NCBI GenBank assembly: GCA_963815495.1 | Contig: CAWFGW010000029.1 | Coordinates: 248,001-312,000 of the forward strand | Source: CAWFGW01 sp963815495 | GTDB taxonomy: Bacteria; Bacteroidota; Bacteroidia; Cytophagales; JAAEPT01 | Direction of reading: 5' to 3' | Length of the DNA stretch: 64,000 nucleotides | Notes under the pieces: generated by a model | Seen by the model: only the letters and a program-made list of their open reading frames with translations | Databases searched by the model: none | What the model was told of the DNA's origin: nothing | Shown: in pieces, positions 18,001 through 33,000 of the stretch | Layout: each line of letters opens with the position of its first letter | Numbering within the stretch: the first letter of the stretch is position 1 | Made by a program: the position numbers and the translations under genes

Positions 18001-21000
18001 GCTATCTTGCCATTGGATAGTACTTGCTGTGTAACCTGACAATGTCAAGTTCGCTGAATCACCATGACATACTGGACTTGTTACTGCCGCTATCCCCCCT
18101 ACACTACGTGGATTGATAATTAAGCTATCTATGTTTGAAGTATCAGCACACTGTCCTGAACCTGCAATTACTCTAAAGTATCTCGTAGCTGTTCCCGATG
18201 TTGGATAGGTTTCTGTTGTGCCAGTTCTCAATGGTGTTCTATTCCATGTACCTGATCCTGCAATACTATCTTCCCAAATCACTCCTCCAAATGAACCAAT
18301 TGTGGATACTGTTACTGACTCATTTTCACAAATAGAATCTTCAACACTTACTACTCCTGCGATTGGTTGGGAGACAATCTCTAAAACTGTTGTATTCGAA
18401 GTATCCATACATTGACCTAATTGATTTGTCAGTATAGCTCTTAATGAAATATCTGTTTGTGATAATGGATACTTAACAAATCTGCTATCAGTTGTTGCAA
18501 ATGGTATATTTGTCCAATTCCCAGCACTACTGCTATCCTGCCATTGAATTGAACCCGTATATCCTGTAAGGGTTAACAATGCCGAATCGCCATCACAGAT
18601 AGGAGATTCCACTAGTGCTGTTCCTCCAACTGCGATTGGATGTACAATCAAAGTATCAATACTTGAAGTATCTAAACAACCATTGCCTTGGTAGTTTAAG
18701 ATTGCTCTATAGAATAAGGTATCAGCTGCTTCTGTCGGTAAGATGTTTTCCGTCACTTGACCTGTTAAAGTATCTCTCCAAACTTGATTTGAAGCACTAC
18801 TTACTTGCCACTGGATTGCTCCTCGATGCCCCGAGATACTTACTGTTGCTCCTTCTCCTGAACAGATTGAATCATCAATACTTACTACTCCACCTATCGC
18901 TAAGCTGTCTATTTGTAAGGTGGTGATTGATGAGGTATCTAAACAACCACCTGGGTTATTTGTAACTATCGCTCTAAATGATACTGGTGATAAGGAATCA
19001 GGATAGCTTACCCATACATCATCTGCTGTATATGCGATATCTGTCCATAGACCTGCTGATGCTCTGCTGCTATCTTGCCATTGGATAGTACTTGCTGTGT
19101 AACCTGACAATGTCAAGTTCGCTGAATCACCATGACATACTGGACTTGTTACTGCCGCTATCCCCCCTACACTACGTGGATTGATAATTAAGCTATCTAT
19201 GTTTGAAGTATCAGCACACTGTCCTGAACCTGCAATTACTCTAAAGTATCTCGTAGCTGTTCCCGATGTTGGATAGGTTTCTGTTATTCCAGTTCTCAAT
19301 GGTGTTCTATTCCATGTACCTGATCCAGCAATACTATCTTCCCAAATCACTCCTCCAAATGAACCTGCTGTGGATACCGTTACTGACTCATTCTCACAAA
19401 TAGAATCCTCAACACTTACTACTCCTGCGATTGGTTGGGATACTATTGTTAGTGTATCGCTATTCGTGGTATCTACACAGATTCCACTGTTAGTTACAAT
19501 CGCTCGATAGCTCACTGTGTCTATTGGTAATCGCGATAAATGCGACCAACTTGCTGTAGCAATGGTAGTGTCTCTCCATCCTGTACCATCATTCAACTGC
19601 CATATAAAAGTTCCGGTATGACCAGCTAACGTAATTGTTGTGCTTTCTCCATCACACACTGGTGTTGGTGACACAGTTACTGTTCCTGCCACCACATCTG
19701 GACGAATATCTACGATCGAACTGTCTGACTTAATATCACAACCTGGTACACCTGGCATCTGGATTTTTACAAATACCGTGTCTGTTGCCGTTACTCGGTA
19801 ACTCGTTAAATCTGCAGTTGGCCCTGCTAGCGCTGTGGTGGTATCGCTTACACTAAACCAAGTATAAAGATAACCTAATGGCGCATCGGTAGTCACTGTT
19901 ACTAATGTATCATTAGCTAGCCCACAAATAATCACAGAATCTGGTGAAACATCTGCTAGTGTAGGCTTGGTACAACAATTTTTTACAAACAATGGATGAA
20001 TATCAGAGGTATCAATACACGAACCATTACCCACAATTGCACGGTAGAAATGGTTTGGGTTAGATGTATCAGGAGACACTTGCACAAATGTGTCTGCTGA
20101 TGCTACTCCAATGTTTGTCCATGTACCACCTAATATAGAATCTTGCCACTGAATAATTCCAACTGAGTTGGCTAAGCTTATAATTGTTGTGTCTCCTGTA
20201 CATAAAGTATCGATTCCTGTGATAGTTCCTCCTATTGCATCGGGATTAATCGTTACTGTTCCTAGTACTGATGTATCTTCCTGACAGCTGCTTGAACTAT
20301 ACGCTACTATTGCTCTATAATCACTTGCTACAACTGGCGATACGAAAATAGAATCACTATTTGCTGTAGGTAAACTTGTCCATGTATTAGTTCCTGTTGG
20401 TGTACTTTCCCATCGAATACTATCTCCTGTAAAGGTTAGTCCTATCTTGATGCTATCGCCAGGGCATATTGATCCACCACTTACTAGATTGGCTACTGGT
20501 TGTGGGTCTATGGTTATGATTACTGTATCTTCATCCACACAATTTGGTGTAGTACCTGTTTGATCATATACATAGATCGTATCCGTGGTTGTAATAGCTC
20601 CAACCACTGGATTAACACCCGATGGATCAAAATAGTAGTCTACGCTTGCCGTTATATCTGTTCCATTTATCGCTGGTAAGGTAAAGCTAACACACCCTAC
20701 CTGATCAGCTAGTGGCGTGATTTGAGGTGTGTTATTTATTGTTACTACAAAACTTTGTTCTGTTTTACAGCTTGGATTAACAGCGGTACTATCTAACACA
20801 TAATACGTCCCTGAAGTCGTGATGTAATCATCTTCAACATACTGATCACCTTGACCGTTCGCTGCCGAGTAATATGCTTCGTTGCCTGTTAAATTTGTTC
20901 CGGTGATTGCTGGTAACTGAACACTGTCACACGATACTAATGGACCTGGATTGTCTACCGCTGGAGCTCCTGGATCAGTTAACGTTTCTGTGGTAATGTT

Positions 21001-24000
21001 AGAGGTACATCCGTTTAAGGTCACCGAAATCGCTGTATATACACCGCCTACTAAGGTATCGCCTACTTCTATCTCGCCACTTGCATTGGCTAGAGTGGTG
21101 CCCGTTACTACTACCGCACCAGGGGTGGTATACGTCCAATCGTAACTCGTGCCGTTTATCAAGCCTTCTATGCGGATACTTCCGTCTTTGGCGCCACATA
21201 CCGTGGGGTTGGTGCTGTCTGCTGTGATTACTGGACTCGCATTGATGTCTACAGTAAAGAACTCTTCATCAAAGCAGTTTGGTGTGGTACCTGTCTCAGC
21301 ATACACATACACCGTTTGGTCGGTAGTGATATAATCTCCTGCTGTTAAGGCGGTGCCTGCTCCTCCTGTAGCCGTGTAATAGTCGCCTACTGTTAACACT
21401 GGCAACTCAAAGCTGTCACAGATCACCACGTTTGCTAGTGAATCTGGTGTTGGAGTCGTGTTGATGTCTACAGTAAAGAACTCTTCATCAAAGCAGTTTG
21501 GTGTGGTACCTGTCTCAGCATACACATACACCGTTTGGTCTGTAGTGATATAATCTCCTGCTGTTAAGGCGGTGCCTGCTCCTCCTGTAGCCGTGTAATA
21601 GTCACCTACTGTTAATACTGGCAACTCAAAGCTATCGCAGATTACCACGTTCGCTAGGGAATCTGGCGTTGGAGTCGTGTTGATGTCTACGGTAAAGAAC
21701 TCTTCATCAAAGCAGTTTGGTGTGGTACCTGTCTCGGCATACACATACACCGTTTGGTCTGTAGTAATATAATCTCCTGCTGTTAAGGCGGTGCCTGCTC
21801 CTCCTGTAGTCGTGTAATAGTCGCCTACTGTTAACACTGGTAACTCAAAGCTGTCACAGATCACCACGTTCGCTAGGGAATCTGGCGTTGGAGTCGTGTT
21901 GATGTCTACAGTAAAGAACTCTTCATCAAAGCAGTTTGGTGTGGTACCTGTCTCGGCATACACATACACCGTTTGGTCGGTAGTGATATAATCTCCTGCT
22001 GTTAAGGCGGTGCCTGCTCCTCCTGTTGCTGTGTAATAGTCACCTACTGTTAATACTGGCAACTCAAAGCTATCGCAGATTACCACGTTTGCTAGTGAAT
22101 CTGGTGTTGGCGTAGTGTTGATTGTGATGGTGAATGGTACTTCTGATTTACACGCTACCGTACTATCTAACACATAATACGTCCCTGAAGTCGTGATGTA
22201 ATCATCTTCAACATACTGATCACCTTGACCGTTCGCTGCCGAGTAATATGCTTCGTTGCCTGTTAAATTTGTTCCGGTGATTGCTGGTAACTGAACACTG
22301 TCACACGATACTAATGGACCTGGATTGTCTACCGCTGGAGCTCCTGGATCAGTTAACGTTTCTGTGGTAATGTTAGAGGTACATCCGTTTAAGGTCACCG
22401 AAATCGCTGTATATACACCGCCTACTAAGGTATCGCCTACTTCTATCTCGCCACTTGCATTGGCTAGAGTGGTGCCCGTTACTACTACCGCACCAGGGGT
22501 GGTATACGTCCAATCGTAACTCGTGCCGTTTATCAAGCCTTCTATGCGGATACTTCCGTCTTTGGCGCCACATACCGTGGGGTTGGTGCTGTCTGCTGTG
22601 ATTACTGGACTCGCATTGATGTCTACAGTAAAGAACTCTTCATCAAAGCAGTTTGGTGTGGTACCTGTCTCAGCATACACATACACCGTTTGGTCGGTAG
22701 TGATATAATCTCCTGCTGTTAAGGCGGTGCCTGCTCCTCCTGTAGCCGTGTAATAGTCGCCTACTGTTAACACTGGCAACTCAAAGCTGTCACAGATCAC
22801 CACGTTTGCTAGTGAATCTGGTGTTGGAGTCGTGTTGATGTCTACAGTAAAGAACTCTTCATCAAAGCAGTTTGGTGTGGTACCTGTCTCAGCATACACA
22901 TACACCGTTTGGTCTGTAGTGATATAATCTCCTGCTGTTAAGGCGGTGCCTGCTCCTCCTGTAGCCGTGTAATAGTCACCTACTGTTAATACTGGCAACT
23001 CAAAGCTATCGCAGATTACCACGTTCGCTAGGGAATCTGGCGTTGGAGTCGTGTTGATGTCTACGGTAAAGAACTCTTCATCAAAGCAGTTTGGTGTGGT
23101 ACCTGTCTCGGCATACACATACACCGTTTGGTCTGTAGTAATATAATCTCCTGCTGTTAAGGCGGTGCCTGCTCCTCCTGTAGCCGTGTAATAGTCGCCT
23201 ACTGTTAACACTGGTAACTCAAAGCTGTCACAGATCACCACGTTCGCTAGGGAATCTGGCGTTGGAGTCGTGTTGATGTCTACAGTAAAGAACTCTTCAT
23301 CAAAGCAGTTTGGTGTGGTACCTGTCTCGGCATACACATACACCGTTTGGTCGGTAGTGATATAATCTCCTGCTGTTAAGGCGGTGCCTGCTCCTCCTGT
23401 TGCTGTGTAATAGTCACCTACTGTTAATACTGGCAACTCAAAGCTATCGCAGATTACCACGTTTGCTAGTGAATCTGGTGTTGGCGTAGTGTTGATTGTG
23501 ATGGTGAATGGTACTTCTGATTTACACGCTACCGTACTATCTAACACATAATACGTCCCTGAAGTCGTGATGTAATCATCTTCAACATACTGATCACCTT
23601 GACCGTTCGCTGCCGAGTAATATGCTTCGTTGCCTGTTAAATTTGTTCCGGTGATTGCTGGTAACTGAACACTGTCACACGATACTAATGGACCTGGATT
23701 GTCTACCGCTGGAGCTCCTGGATCAGTTAACGTTTCTGTGGTAATGTTAGAGGTACATCCGTTTAAGGTCACCGAAATCGCTGTATATACACCGCCTACT
23801 AAGGTATCGCCTACTTCTATCTCGCCACTTGCATTGGCTAGAGTGGTGCCCGTTACTACTACCGCACCAGGGGTGGTATACGTCCAATCGTAACTCGTGC
23901 CGTTTATCAAGCCTTCTATGCGGATACTTCCGTCTTTGGCGCCACATACCGTGGGGTTGGTGCTGTCTGCTGTGATTACTGGACTCGCATTGATGTCTAC

Positions 24001-27000
24001 AGTAAAGAACTCTTCATCAAAGCAGTTTGGTGTGGTACCTGTCTCAGCATACACATACACCGTTTGGTCGGTAGTGATATAATCTCCTGCTGTTAAGGCG
24101 GTGCCTGCTCCTCCTGTAGCCGTGTAATAATCGCCTACTGTTAACACTGGCAACTCAAAGCTGTCACAGATCACCACGTTCGCTAGGGAATCTGGCGTTG
24201 GAGTCGTGTTGATGTCTACAGTAAAGAACTCTTCATCAAAGCAGTTTGGTGTGGTACCTGTCTCAGCATACACATACACCGTTTGGTCTGTAGTGATATA
24301 ATCTCCTGCTGTTAAGGCGGTGCCTGCTCCTCCTGTAGCCGTGTAATAGTCACCTACTGTTAATACTGGCAACTCAAAGCTATCGCAGATCACCACGTTC
24401 GCTAGGGAATCTGGCGTTGGAGTCGTGTTGATGTCTACAGTAAAGAACTCTTCATCAAAGCAGTTTGGTGTGGTACCTGTCTCGGCATACACATACACCG
24501 TTTGGTCTGTAGTAATATAATCTCCTGCTGTTAAGGCGGTGCCTGCTCCTCCTGTAGCCGTGTAATAATCGCCTACTGTTAACACTGGCAACTCAAAGCT
24601 GTCACAGATCACCACGTTCGCTAGGGAATCTGGCGTTGGAGTCGTGTTGATGTCTACAGTAAAGAACTCTTCATCAAAGCAGTTTGGTGTGGTACCTGTC
24701 TCGGCATACACATACACCGTTTGGTCTGTAGTAATATAATCTCCTGCTGTTAAGGCGGTGCCTGCTCCTCCTGTAGCCGTGTAATAGTCGCCTACTGTTA
24801 ATACTGGCAACTCAAAGCTATCGCAGATTACCACGTTTGCTAGTGAATCTGGTGTTGGCGTAGTGTTGATTGTGATGGTGAATGGTACTTCTGATTTACA
24901 CGCTACCGTACTATCTAACACATAATACGTCCCTGAAGTCGTGATGTAATCATCTTCAACATACTGATCACCTTGACCGTTCGCTGCCGAGTAATATGCT
25001 TCGTTGCCTGTTAAATTTGTTCCGGTGATTGCTGGTAACTGAACACTGTCACACGATACTAATGGACCTGGATTGTCTACCGCTGGAGCTCCTGGATCAG
25101 TTAACGTTTCTGTGGTAATGTTAGAGGTACATCCGTTTAAGGTCACCGAAATCGCTGTATATACACCGCCTACTAAGGTATCGCCTACTTCTATCTCGCC
25201 ACTTGCATTGGCTAGAGTGGTGCCCGTTACTACTACCGCACCGGGGGTGGTATACGTCCAATCGTAACTCGTGCCGTTTATCAAGCCTTCTATGCGGATA
25301 CTTCCGTCTTTGGCGCCACATACCGTGGGGTTGGTGCTGTCTGCTGTGATTACTGGACTCGCATTGATGTCTACAGTAAAGAACTCTTCATCAAAGCAGT
25401 TTGGTGTGGTACCTGTCTCAGCATACACATACACCGTTTGGTCGGTAGTGATATAATCTCCTGCTGTTAAGGCGGTGCCTGCTCCTCCTGTAGCCGTGTA
25501 ATAGTCGCCTACTGTTAACACTGGCAACTCAAAGCTGTCACAGATCACCACGTTTGCTAGTGAATCTGGTGTTGGAGTCGCATTGATGTCTACAGTAAAG
25601 AACTCTTCATCAAAGCAGTTTGGTGTGGTACCTGTCTCAGCATACACATACACCGTTTGGTCTGTAGTGATATAATCTCCTGCTGTTAAGGCGGTGCCTG
25701 CTCCTCCTGTAGCCGTGTAATAGTCACCTACTGTTAATACTGGCAACTCAAAGCTATCGCAGATTACCACGTTTGCTAGTGAATCTGGTGTTGGAGTCGT
25801 GTTGATGTCTACGGTAAAGAACTCTTCATCAAAGCAGTTTGGTGTGGTACCTGTCTCGGCATACACATACACCGTTTGGTCTGTAGTAATATAATCTCCT
25901 GCTGTTAAGGCGGTGCCTGCTCCTCCTGTTGCCGTGTAATAATCGCCTACTGTTAATACTGGCAACTCAAAGCTGTCACAGATCACCACGTTCGCTAGGG
26001 AATCTGGCGTTGGAGTCGTGTTGATGTCTACAGTAAAGAACTCTTCATCAAAGCAGTTTGGTGTGGTACCTGTCTCGGCATACACATACACCGTTTGGTC
26101 GGTAGTGATATAATCTCCTGCTGTTAAGGCGGTGCCTGCTCCTCCTGTAGCCGTGTAATAGTCGCCTACTGTTAATACTGGCAACTCAAAGCTATCGCAG
26201 ATTACCACGTTTGCTAGTGAATCTGGTGTTGGCGTAGTGTTGATTGTGATGGTGAATGGTACTTCTGATTTACACGCTACCGTACTATCTAACACATAAT
26301 ACGTCCCTGAAGTCGTGATGTAATCATCTTCAACATACTGATCACCTTGACCGTTCGCTGCCGAGTAATATGCTTCGTTGCCTGTTAAATTTGTTCCGGT
26401 GATTGCTGGTAACTGAACACTGTCACACGATACTAATGGACCTGGATTGTCTACCGCTGGAGCTCCTGGATCAGTTAACGTTTCTGTGGTAATGTTAGAG
26501 GTACATCCGTTTAAGGTCACCGAAATCGCTGTATATACACCGCCTACTAAGGTATCGCCTACTTCTATCTCGCCACTTGCATTGGCTAGAGTGGTGCCCG
26601 TTACTACTACCGCACCAGGGGTGGTATACGTCCAATCGTAACTCGTGCCGTTTATCAAGCCTTCTATGCGGATACTTCCGTCTTTGGCGCCACATACCGT
26701 GGGGTTGGTGCTGTCTGCTGTGATTACTGGACTCGCATTGATGTCTACAGTAAAGAACTCTTCATCAAAGCAGTTTGGTGTGGTACCTGTCTCAGCATAC
26801 ACATACACCGTTTGGTCGGTAGTGATATAATCTCCTGCTGTTAAGGCGGTGCCTGCTCCTCCTGTAGCCGTGTAATAGTCGCCTACTGTTAACACTGGCA
26901 ACTCAAAGCTGTCACAGATCACCACGTTTGCTAGTGAATCTGGTGTTGGAGTCGTGTTGATGTCTACAGTAAAGAACTCTTCATCAAAGCAGTTTGGTGT

Positions 27001-30000
27001 GGTACCTGTCTCAGCATACACATACACCGTTTGGTCTGTAGTGATATAATCTCCTGCTGTTAAGGCGGTGCCTGCTCCTCCTGTAGCCGTGTAATAGTCA
27101 CCTACTGTTAATACTGGCAACTCAAAGCTATCGCAGATTACCACGTTCGCTAGGGAATCTGGCGTTGGAGTCGTGTTGATGTCTACGGTAAAGAACTCTT
27201 CATCAAAGCAGTTTGGTGTGGTACCTGTCTCGGCATACACATACACCGTTTGGTCTGTAGTAATATAATCTCCTGCTGTTAAGGCGGTGCCTGCTCCTCC
27301 TGTAGCCGTGTAATAGTCGCCTACTGTTAACACTGGTAACTCAAAGCTGTCACAGATCACCACGTTCGCTAGGGAATCTGGCGTTGGAGTCGTGTTGATG
27401 TCTACAGTAAAGAACTCTTCATCAAAGCAGTTTGGTGTGGTACCTGTCTCGGCATACACATACACCGTTTGGTCGGTAGTGATATAATCTCCTGCTGTTA
27501 AGGCGGTGCCTGCTCCTCCTGTTGCTGTGTAATAGTCACCTACTGTTAATACTGGCAACTCAAAGCTATCGCAGATTACCACGTTTGCTAGTGAATCTGG
27601 TGTTGGCGTAGTGTTGATTGTGATGGTGAATGGTACTTCTGATTTACACGCTACCGTACTATCTAACACATAATACGTCCCTGAAGTCGTGATGTAATCA
27701 TCTTCAACATACTGATCACCTTGACCGTTCGCTGCCGAGTAATATGCTTCGTTGCCTGTTAAATTTGTTCCGGTGATTGCTGGTAACTGAACACTGTCAC
27801 ACGATACTAATGGACCTGGATTGTCTACCGCTGGAGCTCCTGGATCAGTTAACGTTTCTGTGGTAATGTTAGAGGTACATCCGTTTAAGGTCACCGAAAT
27901 CGCTGTATATACACCGCCTACTAAGGTATCGCCTACTTCTATCTCGCCACTTGCATTGGCTAGAGTGGTGCCCGTTACTACTACCGCACCAGGGGTGGTA
28001 TACGTCCAATCGTAACTCGTGCCGTTTATCAAGCCTTCTATGCGGATACTTCCGTCTTTGGCGCCACATACCGTGGGGTTGGTGCTGTCTGCTGTGATTA
28101 CTGGACTCGCATTGATGTCTACAGTAAAGAACTCTTCATCAAAGCAGTTTGGTGTGGTACCTGTCTCAGCATACACATACACCGTTTGGTCGGTAGTGAT
28201 ATAATCTCCTGCTGTTAAGGCGGTGCCTGCTCCTCCTGTAGCCGTGTAATAATCGCCTACTGTTAACACTGGCAACTCAAAGCTGTCACAGATCACCACG
28301 TTCGCTAGGGAATCTGGCGTTGGAGTCGTGTTGATGTCTACAGTAAAGAACTCTTCATCAAAGCAGTTTGGTGTGGTACCTGTCTCAGCATACACATACA
28401 CCGTTTGGTCTGTAGTGATATAATCTCCTGCTGTTAAGGCGGTGCCTGCTCCTCCTGTAGCCGTGTAATAGTCACCTACTGTTAATACTGGCAACTCAAA
28501 GCTATCGCAGATCACCACGTTCGCTAGGGAATCTGGCGTTGGAGTCGTGTTGATGTCTACAGTAAAGAACTCTTCATCAAAGCAGTTTGGTGTGGTACCT
28601 GTCTCGGCATACACATACACCGTTTGGTCTGTAGTAATATAATCTCCTGCTGTTAAGGCGGTGCCTGCTCCTCCTGTAGCCGTGTAATAATCGCCTACTG
28701 TTAACACTGGCAACTCAAAGCTGTCACAGATCACCACGTTCGCTAGGGAATCTGGCGTTGGAGTCGTGTTGATGTCTACAGTAAAGAACTCTTCATCAAA
28801 GCAGTTTGGTGTGGTACCTGTCTCGGCATACACATACACCGTTTGGTCTGTAGTAATATAATCTCCTGCTGTTAAGGCGGTGCCTGCTCCTCCTGTAGCC
28901 GTGTAATAGTCGCCTACTGTTAATACTGGCAACTCAAAGCTATCGCAGATTACCACGTTTGCTAGTGAATCTGGTGTTGGCGTAGTGTTGATTGTGATGG
29001 TGAATGGTACTTCTGATTTACACGCTACCGTACTATCTAACACATAATACGTCCCTGAAGTCGTGATGTAATCATCTTCAACATACTGATCACCTTGACC
29101 GTTCGCTGCCGAGTAATATGCTTCGTTGCCTGTTAAATTTGTTCCGGTGATTGCTGGTAACTGAACACTGTCACACGATACTAATGGACCTGGATTGTCT
29201 ACCGCTGGAGCTCCTGGATCAGTTAACGTTTCTGTGGTAATGTTAGAGGTACATCCGTTTAAGGTCACCGAAATCGCTGTATATACACCGCCTACTAAGG
29301 TATCGCCTACTTCTATCTCGCCACTTGCATTGGCTAGAGTGGTGCCCGTTACTACTACCGCACCGGGGGTGGTATACGTCCAATCGTAACTCGTGCCGTT
29401 TATCAAGCCTTCTATGCGGATACTTCCGTCTTTGGCGCCACATACCGTGGGGTTGGTGCTGTCTGCTGTGATTACTGGACTCGCATTGATGTCTACAGTA
29501 AAGAACTCTTCATCAAAGCAGTTTGGTGTGGTACCTGTCTCAGCATACACATACACCGTTTGGTCGGTAGTGATATAATCTCCTGCTGTTAAGGCGGTGC
29601 CTGCTCCTCCTGTAGCCGTGTAATAGTCGCCTACTGTTAACACTGGCAACTCAAAGCTGTCACAGATCACCACGTTTGCTAGTGAATCTGGTGTTGGAGT
29701 CGCATTGATGTCTACAGTAAAGAACTCTTCATCAAAGCAGTTTGGTGTGGTACCTGTCTCAGCATACACATACACCGTTTGGTCTGTAGTGATATAATCT
29801 CCTGCTGTTAAGGCGGTGCCTGCTCCTCCTGTAGCCGTGTAATAGTCACCTACTGTTAATACTGGCAACTCAAAGCTATCGCAGATTACCACGTTTGCTA
29901 GTGAATCTGGTGTTGGAGTCGTGTTGATGTCTACGGTAAAGAACTCTTCATCAAAGCAGTTTGGTGTGGTACCTGTCTCGGCATACACATACACCGTTTG

Positions 30001-33000
30001 GTCTGTAGTAATATAATCTCCTGCTGTTAAGGCGGTGCCTGCTCCTCCTGTTGCCGTGTAATAATCGCCTACTGTTAATACTGGCAACTCAAAGCTGTCA
30101 CAGATCACCACGTTCGCTAGGGAATCTGGCGTTGGAGTCGTGTTGATGTCTACAGTAAAGAACTCTTCATCAAAGCAGTTTGGTGTGGTACCTGTCTCGG
30201 CATACACATACACCGTTTGGTCGGTAGTGATATAATCTCCTGCTGTTAAGGCGGTGCCTGCTCCTCCTGTAGCCGTGTAATAGTCGCCTACTGTTAATAC
30301 TGGCAACTCAAAGCTATCGCAGATTACCACGTTTGCTAGTGAATCTGGTGTTGGCGTAGTGTTGATTGTGATGGTGAATGGTACTTCTGATTTACACGCT
30401 ACCGTACTATCTAACACATAATACGTCCCTGAAGTCGTGATGTAATCATCTTCAACATACTGATCACCTTGACCGTTCGCTGCCGAGTAATATGCTTCGT
30501 TGCCTGTTAAATTTGTTCCGGTGATTGCTGGTAACTGAACACTGTCACACGATACTAATGGACCTGGATTGTCTACCGCTGGAGCTCCTGGATCAGTTAA
30601 CGTTTCTGTGGTAATGTTAGAGGTACATCCGTTTAAGGTCACCGAAATCGCTGTATATACACCGCCTACTAAGGTATCGCCTACTTCTATCTCGCCACTT
30701 GCATTGGCTAGAGTGGTGCCCGTTACTACTACCGCACCAGGGGTGGTATACGTCCAATCGTAACTCGTGCCGTTTATCAAGCCTTCTATACGGATACTTC
30801 CGTCTTTGGCGCCACATACCGTGGGGTTGGTGCTGTCTGCTGTGATTACTGGACTCGCATTGATGTCTACGGTAAAGAACTCTTCATCAAAACAGTTCGG
30901 GCTCGTGCCTGTTTCATCGTAAATGAATAAAGTCACATCCGCACTGATTACATCAGTCGCATCATAACGCGTGCCGCCTCCGTTCGTTGCTGTGTAATAA
31001 GCTGGATCTACTTGGTTCGTACCACTTATCGCTGGCAAGGTGTAATCTCCACACGATAAGGTATCGTTGATGTCTTCTACAGTCGGTACTGCCTGGATGT
31101 CTATCGTAAATTGCTCCTCATCAAAACAGTTCGGGCTCGTGCCTGTTTCATCGTAAATGAATAAAGTCACATCCGCACTGATTACATCAGTCGCATCATA
31201 ACGCGTTCCGCCTCCGTTCGTTGCTGTGTAATAAGCTGGATCTACTTGGTTTGTTCCACTTATCGCTGGCAAGGTGTAATCTCCACACGATAAGGTATCG
31301 TTGATATCTTCTACAGTCGGTACTGCCTGGATGTCTATCGTAAATTGCTCCTCATCAAAACAGTTCGGGCTCGTGCCTGTTTCATCGTAAATGAATAAAG
31401 TCACATCCGCACTGATTACATCAGTCGCATCATAACGCGTTCCGCCTCCGTTCGTTGCTGTGTAATAAGCTGGATCTACTTGGTTTGTTCCACTTATCGC
31501 TGGCAAGGTGTAATCTCCACACGATAAGGTATCGTTGATATCTTCTACAGTCGGTACTGCCTGGATGTCTATCGTAAATTGCTCCTCATCAAAACAGTTC
31601 GGGCTCGTGCCTGTTTCATCGTAAATGAATAAAGTCACATCCGCACTGATTACATCAGTCGCATCATAACGCGTGCCGCCTCCATTCGTTGCTGTGTAAT
31701 AAGCTGGATCTACTTGGTTCGTACCACTTATCGCTGGCAAGGTGTAATCTCCACACGATAAGGTATCGTTGATGTCTTCTACAGTCGGTACTGCCTGGAT
31801 GTCTATCGTAAATTGCTCCTCATCAAAACAGTTCGGGCTCGTGCCTGTTTCATCGTATATGAATAAAGTCACATCCGCACTGATTACATCAGTCGCATCA
31901 TAACGCGTGCCGCCTCCATTCGTTGCTGTGTAATAAGCTGGATCTACTTGGTTTGTTCCACTTATCGCTGGCAAGGTGTAATCTCCACACGATAAGGTAT
32001 CGTTGATGTCTTCTACAGTCGGTACTGCCTGGATGTCTATCGTAAATTGCTCCTCATCAAAACAGTTCGGGCTCGTGCCTGTTTCATCGTAAATGAATAA
32101 AGTCACATCCGCACTGATTACATCAGTCGCATCATAACGCGTGCCGCCTCCATTCGTTGCTGTGTAATAAGCTGGATCTACTTGGTTTGTTCCACTTATC
32201 GCTGGCAAGGTGTAATCTCCACACGATAAGGTATCGTTGATGTCTTCTACAGTCGGTACTGCCTGGATGTCTATCGTAAATTGCTCCTCATCAAAACAGT
32301 TCGGGCTCGTGCCTGTTTCATCGTAAATGAATAAAGTCACATCCGCACTGATTACATCAGTCGCATCATAACGCGTGCCGCCTCCATTCGTTGCTGTGTA
32401 ATAAGCTGGATCTACTTGGTTCGTACCACTTATCGCTGGCAAGGTGTAATCTCCACACGATAAGGTATCGTTGATATCTTCTACAGTCGGTACTGCCTGG
32501 ATGTCTATCGTAAATTGCTCCTCATCAAAACAGTTCGGGCTCGTGCCTGTTTCATCGTAAATGAATAAAGTCACATCCGCACTGATTACATCAGTCGCAT
32601 CATAACGCGTGCCGCCTCCATTCGTTGCTGTGTAATAAGCTGGATCTACTTGGTTCGTACCACTTATCGCTGGCAAGGTGTAATCTCCACACGATAAGGT
32701 ATCGTTGATGTCTTCTACAGTCGGTACTGCCTGGATGTCTATCGTAAATTGCTCCTCATCAAAACAGTTCGGGCTCGTGCCTGTTTCATCGTATATGAAT
32801 AAAGTCACATCCGCACTGATTACATCAGTCGCATCATAACGCGTGCCGCCTCCATTCGTTGCTGTGTAATAAGCTGGATCTACTTGGTTTGTTCCACTTA
32901 TCGCTGGCAAGGTGTAATCTCCACACGATAAGGTATCGTTGATGTCTTCTACAGTCGGTACTGCCTGGATGTCTATCGTAAATTGCTCCTCATCAAAACA

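Noticed and set aside
20951..30817. Regular small plus- and minus-strand reading frames of 61-66 codons repeated every 1374 bp
   Set aside because: They are out-of-frame shadows of the giant coding repeat, with no start signal or family features; their regular spacing only mirrors the repeat period.
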